Below are positions 31,879 to 42,881 of a stretch of 64,000 nt of DNA, one piece after another (within the stretch, counting starts at the first letter, position 1; the number at the start of each line of letters is the position of its first letter). The translations under genes and the position numbers were made by a program. The stretch is from Ctenosaura bakeri (Eukaryota; Chordata; Lepidosauria; Squamata; Iguanidae), in assembly GCA_948474755.1 (NCBI GenBank), contig CAOLHI010000056.1, positions 186,001 to 250,000 of the forward strand, given 5' to 3'. The notes under the pieces were generated by a model that did not search any database, had not been told where the DNA came from, and was given only the letters and a program-made list of their open reading frames with translations.

Positions 31879-32009
31879 GGCCATTTCCACACTAGATTAC
31901 TATAGCGCTATTATTCCACTGGCCCCTCCCAAAACTGCAAACCCTAGGATTCCATAGGATGTTGCAAGTGGAATAATAGTGCCATAACAATCCAATGTGG
32001 AACGGGTCC
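31879..32009. mobile_element. Family A element, copy 14 (internal deletion)
   Basis: After GGCCATTTCCAC...TTATTCCACT, the left arm jumps to GGCCCCTCCCAAAACTGC. The right arm is complete. Flanks TGG and TAG match at two of three bases. Confidence 0.85.
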
Positions 32010-32142
32010 TAGAGTTACTGATCCATAACTATAACTCTGTAACTACTCCTAAGGAGTAGAGTTTCAACCCAGGGCCTCCTCTGCAGGCATTTTCTGTCAC
32101 TGAACTAGAACCTAACCATTTACCCCAGAGGAATTTACAAAC

Positions 32143-32345
32143 TGAGAGCCGGTGCGATGTAATGGTTTGAGCATTGGATTACGACCCTGGAGACCAGGGT
32201 TTGATTTCCTGCTTGGCCTTGGAAACCCACTGGGTGACCTTGGATGTACCATACACTCTCAGCCCCAGAAAATGCCATGATAGGTTTGCCTTAGAGTCAC
32301 CATAAGTTGGAAATGACTGGAAGACACACAATTAAACAGCAACAG
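32143..32345 (+). repeat. tRNA-derived SINE with RTE-like tail
   Basis: The head 'GAGCCGGTGCGATGTAATGG', a box-B-like region (GGGTTTGATTTCC), the body 'GAAACCCACTGGGTGACC' and the tail 'AGAGTCACCATAAGTTGGAA' with ACAC(A)n form a nearly complete copy of about 200 bp. Confidence 0.7.
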
Positions 32346-32606
32346 TTTGCAAATTATATTACTAGTAGAAGCTGGAGTTTCCCCTCTCTCAAGATGGTGG
32401 AACCCAAGGAGGTTATTAAAAGGAAACCGAATGGTTGGAGATTCAGGGCAGAGGAAAGGAAACACTTCTTCACATAGTGCCCAGTAAAAACTGTGAAATG
32501 CACCTCCACAAGATGGAGAAATTGCCCATGACTGGCAACTTAACTGGCTGTACAGATAAAGTTATGGAGGATGGGGACATCCATGGCCACTAGTCGGGAC
32601 AACTAT

Positions 32607-33004
32607 GGCCCTTTCCGCATGACATAGCGTAGCACAATTGTGAGGAGCGATCTGCATGACACACTCACAATCATGTGACACTCCAGGGGCTGGCAGGCGA
32701 CGATCATGCACCTTTTCATTTTCGGCTGGAAGCTGAAAATGGTGCGTGATCGCACATTGCTCCTGGGCCCTGCACTCACTTACCTGGTGTGTAGAGTCTC
32801 TGGAGCTGCGCTGGTCATGCTTCCTGACCAAGTACAGCCTGGGAAACTCCCAGGCTGTACTGTGGAAGGAAGAGGTGGGGCTCTCGCGCAAGCAGGCAGC
32901 TTGTGCAGAGCTGAAGGTCCCCCGATGCAAGAGCCTCTCTCTAGAGGCTGCTCGTGTGATCGCCGCACCCCAGTGCCGGAAGAAGGTAAGGTGCGGAAAG
33001 GGCC
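32607..33004. mobile_element. Family E element, copy 1 (398 bp)
   Basis: The termini are GGCCCTTTCCGCATGAC...GTGCGGAAAGGGCC, with flanks TAT and TAC (two of three). It has an inner stem ATTTTCGGCT/AGCTGAAAAT and a second stem near 32834-32864 (AGTACAGCCTGGGA/TCCCAGGCTGTACT). A donor-like GGTAAG is at 32985-32990 and a reverse CCAGGTAAGTG near 32777. Its left part matches 63820-64000. Confidence 0.8.
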
Positions 33005-33046
33005 TACGTGTCGCTTTTGATTGAGGCAGGATGGCTCTATGTACTA

Positions 33047-33150
33047 GTCCATTTCTGCACTAAACTGTTATAGTGCTATGATTCCACTTTCAACATCCCA
33101 AGGAATCCAGGGGTTTGCCATTTAGGGAGGGGCCTTTGAGTCCTTGGTGA
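33047..33150. mobile_element. Family A half element, copy 15
   Basis: Only the left arm is present, from GTCCATTTCTGCACTAAAC to the apex GGGAGGGGCCTTTGAG. The right arm is absent. Confidence 0.8.
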
Positions 33151-33488
33151 TTGTTAGGTGAGGAGGCCATTGCATTTATGTTGTGCTGGTGAGCTTAAAC
33201 CCCTTTAAATTTTCCTGGGGAAAATGGATGTTGGTGTTCACTGTAGAGCATCCTTCTTCCATTCATATTGTGCTGTGCACTGGATGCCAATGCATATGCA
33301 TGCAGATAAACAGTGTATATTGAATGACCATCTTTCAAGAGAGCTTAAGCTGGCACTTCTGGATGACAGGGGATTGAACTAAATATTCAGCTCTGTGATG
33401 GTCAGAATATTGGGCTAGATAATCTAACATGACTCCTCTTGTGTTCTTTAAACCAGAATAGGAACAACAGATTACATTTCTCAACAAG

Positions 33489-33668
33489 GGCCGTTTCTGC
33501 ACTAGACTGTTATAGCGCTACGATTCCACTCACAACATCCTATGGAATCCTGGGGTTTGCAGTTTCAGGAGGGGCTGCCTTGCCCCTCCCGAAACTGCAA
33601 ACCCCAGGATTCCATAGGATGTTGCGAGTGGAATCATAGTGCTATAACAGTCTAGTGCGGAAACGGCC
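33489..33668. mobile_element. Family A element, copy 16 (180 bp, TSD AAG)
   Basis: Exact AAG at 33486-33488 and 33669-33671. Both arms differ from the family at the same two places (left CACTCACAAC; right arm as read inward CACTCGCAAC). A CG-to-CA decay explains the remaining difference. Confidence 0.93.
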
Positions 33669-34079
33669 AAGATTTGGTATAGTTACTCATGCAATGCCGC
33701 ACATTCACCACAAGATGGAACCAGGTAGTGAAATTTCAATTAATAATATAATGGCCCACCATCAAGAGGAACAAAAGGATCAAGGATCAAGAGGAACAAA
33801 ATGAAATGTAGAAAACAAGCAAAATACAGTAATTAGGAACAAGAGCACAAAGAAAACCCTTTCATTTATTAGATACAGCATAAAGCAATGATTAGCAAGT
33901 ACAGTCAAAAAATGAAGAGGAAGACCTATTTAGAAGTTCTAGAGAAATTCTACAGAACATGTATATCTTGGACTCCCTAAACCTCTTGTTCATTAAATTT
34001 AGCAAAGCCGAAACCACAACTGCTGTGGCTAGAGAGGCATTCACTTAGGAAAGAGCCCTTTACACTTGCTTGCCAGCAG
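33669..34079. other. Unassigned interval
   Basis: No gene or repeat that I can support. Confidence 0.4.
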
Positions 34080-34365
34080 ATGGAATTGTTATATGCAATT
34101 TCTTGCAAAAAGGTTCTGCGTTGGGGCTTCATAGTGTAGATCTCCACACACGAACACTGATTGTGCTCTGCAGTCCTTGTGCCGAAGGGCAACGCTGTAC
34201 AACTGAACCAAGATAGCCCATGTGAGCCCAAACACATATGCACAACATGTATCCATGTGCAATATGCACCCAGGCATAATGGCACCATATGGATGACTCC
34301 ATTTCTGCAAACTTCAACTGAATATGGATGGTCTGGAGGGGAACTTACCCATGCATAAAATGCCA
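34080..34365. repeat. Family I repeat, copy 2
   Basis: It shares 'GGGCAACGCTGTACAACTGA', a 'GGGGAACTTACCCATGCATA' block and the intervening order of short blocks with 12400-12700. Confidence 0.4.
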
Positions 34366-34755
34366 ATAGTATTCTGGCCACAGTCTTCTCTCTCAAGCAT
34401 AAAAGAATAATTTGCTTTGGAAATGTGAAAAATGTAATTGCTTCTTTTGGTGTTCTTTCTTTCTTTCTTTTTTATTTTGAAGATATTTTGGAGAGTTGCC
34501 ATGCTGCCTTAAAAGAATTCTTTGTACAATCGTCTCAGCCAGAGAATCATTCTATGCACAGGCATTAAAAGCCATCACTTGCAGGACAAAATATGTGCCT
34601 TTTAAACAAAGGATGATTTCATATAGAAATTTGTCCTTTGTAAAGTAGGCCACTACAGGGCCTTCTGTGTTGTGGCACTCCCTCCCTCCCTCCCTGTCTT
34701 TGCAATTTTGTCCTCATTCCACCTGGGGGAGATTAGTTGCTTTTTTTTTCATGCC
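34366..34755. other. Unassigned AT-rich unique interval
   Basis: No repeat or gene. The stretch 34490-34640 is unique and AT-rich and might be conserved, but it shows no strong signature. Short CTCC repeats lie at 34679-34695. Confidence 0.3.
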
Positions 34756-35030
34756 CGGTGGCGTAGCTTGGCATGAGCAGGGTAGGGGCCGGGGTGGAGA
34801 CGTGGGGATGGGGCTACCGCACGTGTGGGCAGAGCTGTGGTGTGTGAAAGAAGGGGTATGGCACGTGTGGGTGGGGCTACAGCATGTGGGGAGGGGCTAC
34901 GGTGCATGTAGGCAGGGCTATGGAGCACAGGGGAGGGCTAACAGCACACAGGGGGGCATGCAAGGAGCAGCAGCGCCCCACAAAAAATGCTGCCCAGGGC
35001 ACATCGCTCTCCTCGCCCTCCCCCATCCCT
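34756..35030. mobile_element. hAT-like fragment
   Basis: It begins with CGGTGGCGTAGCTTGGCATG, similar to the CAGTGGCATACC terminus of the hAT element at 41326. It ends near 'ATGCTGCCCAGGGCACATCG', typical of the other end. Neither edge has a clear duplication. Confidence 0.4.
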
Positions 35031-35329
35031 TCATGTCTACTCTTCTGTCTTTAAGCTCAAATATTAAAAAATCTTTCCAAGCACCAAGCACTTCCTCTGA
35101 GTTCCAGTGATGACCAGCTTCTCTGGCTCTGACACTTGAACTGCCCAGTAACAGGTAACTAATTGGCTGTAACTAATTTCTCTTTACAGTAATTGAGGCA
35201 TCCCTAAGTTAGCATTCTGTCCCTAGGCTCTGGCACTCCCTCCCCAGGTAGGACAGAGTGGGCGCCTCCCTGATGTTGGCTGGCAGAAACTTTTTTTTTC
35301 TAAAACAAAAAACTATGACAGGCTTTTCA

Positions 35330-35565
35330 GCACTGAAGACTTTTTAGAGAAGGACTTTTAAGAGGCTGCTGCATTGTTTTAATTCGACTGCATTTTAAAC
35401 TGTTTTCAAACATTTTTAATTGCTCATTTTAAACTGTTTTTAGTATGGTTAATAGTTTAATTACATTTTAATGTTGCTTCTGAAATGTATTGTGTTGTGC
35501 TTGTTTTAATTTGTAAGCTCCTTTAAATCTTGGTTTGGGGGAAAGGTGGGGGTAGAAATAAAGTG
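35330..35565 (+). repeat. Family N 3' tail
   Basis: 'TTTTAATTGCTCATTTTAAA', 'TTTGTAAGCTCCTTTAAATC' and 'GGTGGGGGTAGAAATAAAG' form the 3' end of a LINE-like repeat. The long purine tract grows directly from it. Confidence 0.5.
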
Positions 35566-36500
35566 GAGGAGGAGGAAGAAGAAGAATTCCGCACTAGCTT
35601 GCTATAGCGCTATGATTCCACTTTCAACATCCTATGGAATTCTGGGGTTTACAGTTTCGGGAGGGGCTGGCCGGTCCCTCCCTAAACTGCAAACCCCAGG
35701 ATTCCAGAGGATGTTGAAAGTGGAATCATAGCGCTATAGCAGGCTAGTGCGGAAATGGCCGAAGAGGAGGGGAGAAAAGAATAAGCGGAGGAGAAAGAGG
35801 AAGGAAAGAGAGGAGGAGGGAAAAAGGAGATGAGGAGGATGAAAAAGAGGAATAAGAGGAAAAGGAAGAAAAGAAGGAGGAGGAGGAGGAAGAAAATGGA
35901 GGAAGGACGAGGGGGAAAGGAGAAGGAGGAAGAAGAGGAAGAAGGAGGAAGAGAAAGAAGAAGAAGAGGAGATGGAGGAGAGGAGGGGAGAAGAGAAGAG
36001 GAGGAGGAAGAGAAGAACAAAAAGGTGGAGGAGGAGGAAGAAGAAAAAGGAGAAGGAACAGGAGGAGGAAGAAGCGGAAGGAAAGACGCGGAGGAGGGGA
36101 AGAAGGAGGATGAAAAAGAAAAGGAAGAGGAAAAGGAAGAAGAAGAGGAAGAGGAAGAGGAGGAAGTCGAAGGCAATGGGGGGAAGAAGAAGAAGGAGAT
36201 GAGGAGGATGAAAAAGAAAAGGAAGAGGAAAAGGAAGAAAAGGAGGAGGAAAATGGAGGGGGGAGGAGGAGGAAGAAGAAGAGGAAGAAGAAGGAGGGAG
36301 AGAAAGAAAAAGAAGAGGAGGAGGAGGAGGAAGTGGAAGGAAAGAGGAGTAGGGGGGAAAGAATAAGAAGGAAATGAGGAAGATGAAAAAGAGGAAGAAA
36401 AGAAGGCTGATGAGGAGGAAGAAAAAGGAGGAAGGAAGAGGAAGGGGAAAGGAGGAGGGGGAACGGTAGCAGAAGAGGAACAGGGAGGAGAAGATAACAA
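35566..36500 (+). repeat. Long polypurine (GGA/GAA)n tract
   Basis: Almost pure A/G on the plus strand over about 740 bp (35761-36500), with a short left part before the A insertion. The Glu/Lys/Arg-rich plus frames and the Ser/Pro/Phe-rich minus frames (up to 272 codons) are artefacts of this composition. Confidence 0.93.
35586..35760. mobile_element. Family A element, copy 17
   Basis: An almost full hairpin with the first five bases of the left terminus missing. It is inserted at the left end of the purine tract, so a duplication cannot be read. Confidence 0.88.
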
Positions 36501-36905
36501 TGACGAAATAACAAATGAGAAAAGGGAAGTTTTGGTTACGGATGTGGCAGTCCCAGAGGATAGTGGGATTAAGACAGAAAAAGGGAAAAGATTATAAAAT
36601 GTTGAGAATTATAAATAAAGATTCAGCAGATCTGGAAAACAACCACCACAACTGTGGTTCAGATGGTGAGAGGTATCTGGAAACAATTCCAAACAAACTG
36701 ACCAAATAGCTGAATGAAATTGCCACAGATCAGATCCCAACAACACAATGAACACACACACACACAAACACATACACACACACACACAATGCTGCTTGGA
36801 ACATGCCACATTAATCCGAGGACATCCCACTACTTCTTAGGCTCCTGGATAGCATCTGAGTCTTTGATGGACCAAAATGCCTGCCAGTAACACCCGGTTG
36901 ACTGT
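36501..36905. other. Unassigned interval with (CA)n
   Basis: No gene. A CA microsatellite lies at about 36750-36788. Confidence 0.45.
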
Positions 36906-36991
36906 GGCCATTTCCGCACTAGCCTGTTATAGTGCTATTATTCCGCTTTCAACATCCTGTGAAACAATCCTGGGGTTTACAGCTCAGGGAG
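36906..36991. mobile_element. Family A half element, copy 18
   Basis: The left arm only, from GGCCATTTCCGCACTAGCC to TTTACAGCTCAGGGAGAGG. A CR1 fragment follows. Confidence 0.8.
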
Positions 36992-36997
36992 AGGCAA

Positions 36998-37086
36998 GGG
37001 CATCATAACCATCATGTTTCCTCTTAAACTTCTCTTCTCCAGGCTAAACATTTCCAACTCCCTAAGCCTTTCCTCATAGGGCATGG
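36998..37086 (-). mobile_element. CR1 LINE fragment, copy 15
   Basis: 'CTTCTCTTCTCCAGGCTAAA' and 'CTCCCTAAGCCTTTCCTCAT' are the reverse complement of the CR1 ELG(M/I)FSLQKR-coding block only. Confidence 0.75.
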
Positions 37087-37309
37087 TGAGATAAATGAGG
37101 ATAAATCACCACCATTGTCATGTAAATTATTTTGGGGCCTTGAAATTGGCCTTAATGGGAGATTCAGACTCCTAAGCTTTACAGAAAAAAAAATAAAGAA
37201 AGAGAAAAAGCTCATGTCAATGAGAAAGAAAGAGAATTGCTTTGTTAATTAGGATCATGGCAAACATCTTCCTTTCAAAATGAACTGTTAGACCCGTTAA
37301 AGCGACATA
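37087..37309. other. Unassigned interval
   Basis: No gene or repeat that I can support. Confidence 0.35.
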
Positions 37310-37656
37310 TCCTCAAACTGTCCCAGTTTGGCAGGGAAAGTCCCAGTTAATCCTCTGTCTTCTCACTTTTTCATCTCCTTTTAAAATGTCCCAGTTTCTC
37401 TCTCTCTCCTTCTCCCACATTCCTCCTTTGTCCTCAGCTTATTTCAATAGGTACAAACTCAATTCAAAGTGCACTCAATTAACTCGGAAGAGGGAGAGGA
37501 GAAGGCAAGACCTTCCCGGTGTGTTCAGGTGAAAGGAAACTGTGGCAACCTCTCCTAGGTTGTGTTTTTCATTTGTAACTTTTGCCATCTTGACTACATT
37601 GTGATGTTCCTTGGCCACACATGTCCTGGATTTCATCTGTGAAATGCTGGAGTGTA
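37310..37656 (+). repeat. Family K repeat, copy 4
   Basis: It is complete at the left ('TATCCTCAAACTGTCCCAG', 'GGCAGGGAAAGTCCCAGTTA') and runs to 'CATGTCCTGGATTTCATCTG'. CR1 copy 16 begins just downstream. Confidence 0.6.
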
Positions 37657-38274
37657 TGCATAGAATCATAAAATCATAGAATCACAGAGTTGGAAGAGAC
37701 CCCAGGGGCCATCCAGTCCAACCCCCTGCTATGCAGGAACACCCTCAAAGCACTCCCGACAGATGGCCATCCAGCCTCTGCTTAAAAACCTCCAAAGAAG
37801 GAGACTCCACTACACTCCATGGAGGCAGCATCTTCCACTGCCGGACAGCCCTGACCGTCAGGAAGTTTTTCCTGAGGTTCAGGTGAAATCTCCTTTCCTG
37901 CAGCTTGAATCCATTGCTCCTTGTCCTGGTCTCTGGAGCAGCAGAAAACAAGCCCTCTCCCTTCTTGACATGACATCCCTTCAAATATTTAAACATGGCT
38001 CTCATGTCCCCTCTTAAGCTTCTCTTCTGCAGACTAAACATACCCAGCTCCCTAAGCCACTCCTCACAGGGCATGGCTTCCAGACCCTTCACCATTTCGG
38101 TCGTCCTCCACTGGACACGTTCCAACTTATCAATATTCTTCTTGAAATGAGGTGCCCAGAACTGGATATAGTATTCCAGATGAGGTCTCACCAAAGCAGA
38201 ATAGAGTTGTACCATTACCTCCCTTGATCTAGACACCATACTCATATTGAAGCAACCAAAATCGCAAGCTTGAA
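37657..38274 (-). mobile_element. CR1 LINE, copy 16
   Basis: The reverse-strand copy has its tail at 37657-37685. An unbroken reverse frame (37745 to about 38260) encodes [20 protein letters not shown], the KLERVQWRTTEMVKGLEAM block and the C-terminus ending in HLSGVL, so this is among the better preserved C-termini. It is truncated before the catalytic FADD box. Confidence 0.9.
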
Positions 38275-38324
38275 AGATTGAAAGTGGAATAATCGTGCTA
38301 TAAGAGTGTAGTGCGGAAATGGCC
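38275..38324. mobile_element. Family A terminal fragment, copy 19
   Basis: Only the right end 'GAAAGTGGAATAATCGTGC...GTGCGGAAATGGCC' remains, fused to the 5' edge of CR1 copy 16. Confidence 0.8.
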
Positions 38325-38589
38325 CATGTTGCAAATACAAAACTTGGGGCTGTCAGGGAAGGGTGGAGGGGTGGAGAGATTGACAAATTTGAAAGTGGAT
38401 ACTGTTAGCAGATCAGGGAATACAGAAATGAAATGGGGCCAGAAGCTAATTATATGGAAATATTTCTATTTGCACATTTCACCAGAAGGCAAAGTGGAGT
38501 GTGCAACTAATACCTCCACAACTGACGAGAATAATAAGTTTTCCATCACTTTCCTGCAGCCCGACTACCTTTCTCAGCATGCATTCTGT

Positions 38590-38880
38590 CCAAGTTCCTA
38601 TTAAGGTGAGCGCAGATTCAAACTCATTAATGAGCTGCATTTTAGATATGATAAGAATTTAGTGGCTGGTGTTAATTAAACTACAAAACAACTCCTCTCG
38701 CTGTGATTTGCATTCCAAGTTGGAGCAATTAATTCGCTCACTTAAACTGATCAAGATTTAATTACCATCACTCTGTGCAATTACTCCATAATTAAAGTAA
38801 TTTGGTTTTTTCCACTTGCTGACACTGTCATTGAACAGCCATTCAGGGTACCAAAAGAAGTGATAATTAACTTAAAGAAC
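38590..38880. promoter_or_regulatory. Candidate conserved noncoding block 3, homeodomain-core rich
   Basis: A unique, very AT-rich block with at least six TAATTA/ATTAAT-type cores in about 230 bp ('CTCATTAATGAGC', 'TGTTAATTAAAC', 'GCAATTAATTCGC', 'ATTTAATTACC', 'CAATTACTCCATAATTAAAG'). This density resembles developmental enhancers. Conservation is not tested here. Confidence 0.4.
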
Positions 38881-39221
38881 AGCTCAAGGCAGTTCTCCCC
38901 CTTCATTCTCCCCTCCCCACTCAAGGCTGCTGCTTCCGAAGTACTCTTTGACAGTGCAAAAGCAAAGCCACAGTTGTGACATGGACAACTCTGTAGGAGA
39001 AGCCACTCTGGCTGGGGATGATGGGAGCTGTGGTCTCTCACATGTGGAAGGCACTGGGTTTAGGGAAAGTTTCTTTAGGTCCTTCCTCTCATGGAGGTAG
39101 CAAAGTTGGGGGCAGAGAGAGAGAGAGACGATATCTAGACCAGAAAAATGATGTGCACAAATATAGGATGGGTGACACTTGACTTGAAAACAGTACACGT
39201 GAAAAGGATCTAGGGATATAT

Positions 39222-39765
39222 TGTCTATTTTCCAACCTTTTCAGTGGCTTTTAAAATGTCTTAGTTTCTCTTTCCTCCTCTTCCCATTTTCCCCCTTTGT
39301 CCTCAGCTTACTTCACTTGCTACAAACTGAATTGAAAGCGCAAAAATAATTTGTACTCATTTTAACCCAACAGGAGTAGAGGCTAGAAGGGGGGAAATTT
39401 TGCCTATCCCGGGAGGCAGAGGCAAAAGCAAAGTGCTGCAGCCTCTTCTAACTTATAAGCTCTTTCTCATTAAGAACTTTTGCTATCTTGACCACGCTCT
39501 GAGGTTGCTTGGGCACATGCGTCCTGGGCCATTTCCGCACTACACTATTATAGTGCTGTTATTCCACTTTCAACATCCTGTGGAATTCTGGGGTTTGTAG
39601 TTTCCTGAGGCCAAAGAGTTCTCTGGCTGAGAATTCTAAATGCCCCTCCCTAAACTGCGAACCCCAGGATTCCCTAGGAGGTTAAAAGTGGAATAATGGC
39701 ACTATAACAGTGCAGTGCAGAAATGGCCCTGGTTTTCATCTGTGAACTGTTGGAGGGCCTGATTA
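39222..39765 (+). repeat. Family K repeat, copy 5, split by family A
   Basis: K runs from 'TTTTCAGTGGCTTTTAAAAT' to 'CATGCGTCCTG' and resumes as 'CTGGTTTTCATCTGTGAACTG' after family A copy 20. The uninterrupted K copies confirm the join. Confidence 0.6.
39527..39728. mobile_element. Family A element, copy 20 (long form, 202 bp, TSD CTG)
   Basis: The long form with centre 'CTGAGGCCAAAGAGTTCTC...GAGAATTCTAAATG'. Exact CTG at 39524-39526 and 39729-39731 within the K sequence GTCCTGGTTTTC. Confidence 0.93.
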
Positions 39766-40128
39766 TAGAATCATAAAGCTGGAAGAGACCACAATGGCCA
39801 TCGAGTCGAACCCCATTCTGCCGTTCAGGAACACACACTCAAAGCTCTCCCAACAAATAGCCATCTGTCTAAAAACCTCCAAAGAAGGTGACTCTGCCCA
39901 CTCCTAGGCAATGTATTCCACTGTTGAATGTCAGGAAGTTCTTCATGATGTTTAGGTAAAATCTCTTTTCCTGTAGTTTGAATCCAAAGTTCCATGTCCT
40001 AATCTCTGGAGCAGTAGAAAACAAGCTTGCTCCATCTTCAACATGATATCCCTTCAAATATGTAAACATGGCCATCATGTCACCTTTTAACCTTCTTTTC
40101 ATCAGGCTAAACTACCTAGCTCCCTAAG
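39766..40128 (-). mobile_element. CR1 LINE 3' end, copy 17
   Basis: The reverse strand carries the tail near 39766 and FKLQEKRFYLNIMKNFLTF in the 39869-40102 reverse frame. It is truncated at the 'GAGCTAGGTAGTTTAGCCTG' region. Confidence 0.85.
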
Positions 40129-40449
40129 GGTAGATCTATTGATTTACAACAGATACGGGCCTTACCTATCAGTTGGCTCACTCTGCAACAGAGCCAGTTG
40201 ATCTGCTGAAGTAGGGACTAATGAACGAGGTTAGAGCCCTAACGTTTTAAAAACATTGGGACTGCTTTGGCAATTCAGCAATTCAGACCCAAACTTTGGG
40301 AAGTACTGTGCATCACTGCAACAGATTAGTTTGGAATATTCTGGGCTCTCCTTTGTTGGAAGTTCTTAGCCAGAGGTTGAGTGATCCCTGCCTGGGATAC
40401 TTCAGCTGTTTCTGATTCTGTGCATCCCAAATGCATTTACAAGTAGAAT
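40129..40449. other. Unassigned interval
   Basis: No gene. Possibly a degraded CR1 piece near 40340-40430; not bounded. Confidence 0.35.
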
Positions 40450-40628
40450 AGCCATTTCTGCACTAGAATATTATAGCACTATTATTCCACTTTCAACATC
40501 CTATGGAATCCTGGGGTTTGCAGTTTTGGGAGGAGCCTGCTGGCCCCTCCCGAAACTGCAAACCCCAGGATTTCATGGGATGTTGAAAGTGGAATAATGG
40601 CGCTATAACAGTCTTGTGTGGAAATACC
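40450..40628. mobile_element. Family A element, copy 21
   Basis: A complete hairpin of 179 bp with a damaged right terminus (GGAAATACC). No exact duplication. Confidence 0.88.
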
Positions 40629-40638
40629 CGGAATCATA

Positions 40639-41284
40639 GGCCATTTCTGCATGACGTTGTCATACTGCCACAGCAATGAGTTGTTGCCAATCTAAGACCT
40701 GTGCTATTGCACAAGATTGTTGCTAACCAGCCACTATTGCATTCCCAAGCATTGCAAATCAGTCCTATTTCATTTCCAGAAAACTGTTAATGGCCGCCTT
40801 TCGCATTACAGTCCCGTTAGATGGGTGAGTGCAGTTTCCTCAATGGTGCTTGATAGAGCTTCCTGTTGTTGCAGATCCAGGAGTGGGCAAGGTGTGGATG
40901 TGCCCAGGTTATCCCTCCCTCAGCTACTCCCATGACGTGGTAAATTCAAAATCTATCACCTCTCCATGTTTCTTTTAGAGATCTCCTTTGAATTCAATTT
41001 TTTAATTTTCTCATACACTTTTTAGTGTTGTAGCATGAAAATGCCATGGTGTACCGGCGTGTCATGCCATTACAAAAGTGCTGCGCTAATACGACTTACA
41101 AAAACAACAACAACAAAAGCCCCTGATCCATCAGGAGCTGTGTAGCGGGGAAAAGGCAGGGAAAGGGAACGGCCACTGAACACTAGTGTGGAGGGAACAC
41201 CAGTGGCAATACCGCTACTCATCTGCTTAAGGCAAAAGTGTGCAGTGCAGCGTGTTCCTAACCCAATACCATTACGGAAATGGC
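40639..41284. mobile_element. Family G element (about 646 bp)
   Basis: The left terminus GGCCATTTCTGCATGACG and the right terminus ...CCATTACGGAAATGGC are short imperfect inverted repeats of the same type as family A. Left ATA and right ATG (reading one base past the terminus) match at two of three positions. The interior is unique in the window, with an (AAC)n run near 41100. Confidence 0.5.
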
Positions 41285-41325
41285 AATGCTGGGCTTGTAA
41301 CAGAAGAAAGTACTATTGAGGTATG

Positions 41326-42881
41326 CAGTGGCATACCAAGGGAGAGCCGGGAAGTGGGGCGCCTGGGCGGCATGTTTTCGGGGGCAGCACCGGGCCACCC
41401 TCCAAATGTTACCCTGTATGTTGGGGGTCCCGGGAGGAGCGCCCAAATTACCAAGTAAAAACACAAGATGGGGGAAATTAGACTCGAGCACTCTCTTAGG
41501 CTAGTGAGAGGCAGGGTAACTTTAGCTGTGATCTTTTACCCTATGTCTACAGCGTCAGGTCAGAGAGTGGCTAGACAAGTTCTAATGCAACAAATAATAT
41601 TTTATTGAGGACAAACAACGCGAAAGATACGACATACTCTAACTAACTGAGAAATAGAAATGGAGAGTTTCGGGGGAATGAGTAATACGACACCTGTTCA
41701 CGTAGTTCTGGAGAGAAAAGGAGGTTGAGGGGAAGAAAGCTCAGCGTGGTTCACTGAGGGGGCGACTCGCTGGACAGACTGACAGCAAGGCAGGATAGCA
41801 GTCCGGAGTGTTCCTGAGTGTTCCAGTGGGTGAGCATTCCGAGGAAGGCTCGGATTTGGGGACCCTTTATGGGTGGATTTTACCTACAGGCCATGCCATG
41901 CTCGGTGAGAACAAAGGGAATTTAGAGCGGTATAAAGGCATTGGAAAAGGTCAGGTTTTGCACGATGAGCTTAGCGCTGGATGACAATAGTATGGCCGGT
42001 ATGCAAATGGCCCAACATAAAGGAATGGCCCGGCACTCAGCTGGGCGTCTTTGTGTAAAGTCGCGCTGAGCAAGGCGGGTTTGCAAGAAGGAGTGGTCCC
42101 TAAAGCATCGGAGAGACATTAAGATGCCTGCCTGATTGAGATTTGGAATGCACAACCATTAACGGCCGCGCCTATTACGTGCTTGTCCGGTGGCCCTTGC
42201 AAACACGTGGAGTAGGGTGGCAGAGAACAGTCGAATAAAGGCCAAATTATTTGATATCAAGAGATATCTAATGCTCTCATGAGACATATCATAACGGTGG
42301 TAACAAACACACTGGCAGATGTCCAGCGACCAGATGGCCACTGGAGCCTCCCAGAGAGGTCTACTGGGGGGGGGTATGCCACCCTGGGGAAGGGAGCTGT
42401 CCTTTCCACCCCTCTCCTCCCCTTCCCTCCCCTCCCCTCCCTCTTTCCCTTCCAATCTGGAGTCAAACTTGTTTTCAGCCAAAGCAGCAGCACCAACACC
42501 AGCAGACCTCTGGGTCAGGCAGAGAGGAGAGAGGGAGAAAAGGAGGAGAGGAAGAGGAGAGGAGAGGAGGTGAGAAGAGGTGCCTGCCTTCCCCCCCACC
42601 CCACCTCTGAGACTGGGGATGAGCACAGCCCAGCCAGCCCTCCAAGGAGGAAGGGAGTGGTGGAGAGAGAGAGAGAGAGAGAGGGCACCCACCACCGCAG
42701 GGAATGCTGGTGTGTCTCCGAGCACATACAGAGCACTCCCTCTGAATGTGAATGCCCAGAGCCCAATCACCCAATGCCAATCAAGCAGTTTTTATTTGGT
42801 ATTTGGAAAGATCCACCTTCCCCTGAGAGGGGCACAAAATTCAGGGACCACCCCTGGGATGGCAAAAGCTGTATGCCACTG
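41326..42881. mobile_element. hAT-type DNA transposon with 8-bp duplication, enclosing a solo LTR
   Basis: The inverted termini CAGTGGCATACC...GTATGCCACTG are flanked by a perfect 8-bp repeat GAGGTATG at 41318-41325 and 42882-42889, the hallmark of hAT insertion. Without the LTR at 41407-42305 the element is about 657 bp and has no transposase, so it is a MITE. The interior has a pyrimidine-rich tract (42395-42450) and (GA)n (42661-42683). Confidence 0.85.
41407..42305 (-). mobile_element. Solo LTR, family 1, reverse, inside the hAT element
   Basis: Read in reverse it starts TGTTACCACCGTTATGATA and ends CCAACATACAGGGTAACA. The reverse TATA ('TTTATGGG') and polyadenylation region ('TTTTATTGAGG' near 41600) are in place. 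Flanks CAAA and AACA do not match exactly. 899 bp, closest to 2257 and 17606. Confidence 0.87.

Larger units (their letters stand above)
32380..33450 (+). mobile_element. Old CR1/L3-type LINE 3' end, interrupted
   Basis: 'GGAAAGGAAACACTTCTTCA', 'GTGCCCAGTAAAAACTGTGA', 'TTATGGAGGATGGGGACATC' and, after the two insertions, 'GAATATTGGGCTAGATAATC' and 'CTCTTGTGTTCTTTA' are in the order of an ancient CR1 3' region. Family E copy 1 and a half A element are inserted in it. Confidence 0.6.

Noticed and set aside
35682..36514. Long open frames of 178-272 codons, Glu/Lys-rich on plus and Ser/Pro/Phe-rich on minus
   Set aside because: Produced by the polypurine tract, which lacks stop codons in several frames. 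There is no domain, and the frame runs into an A hairpin.
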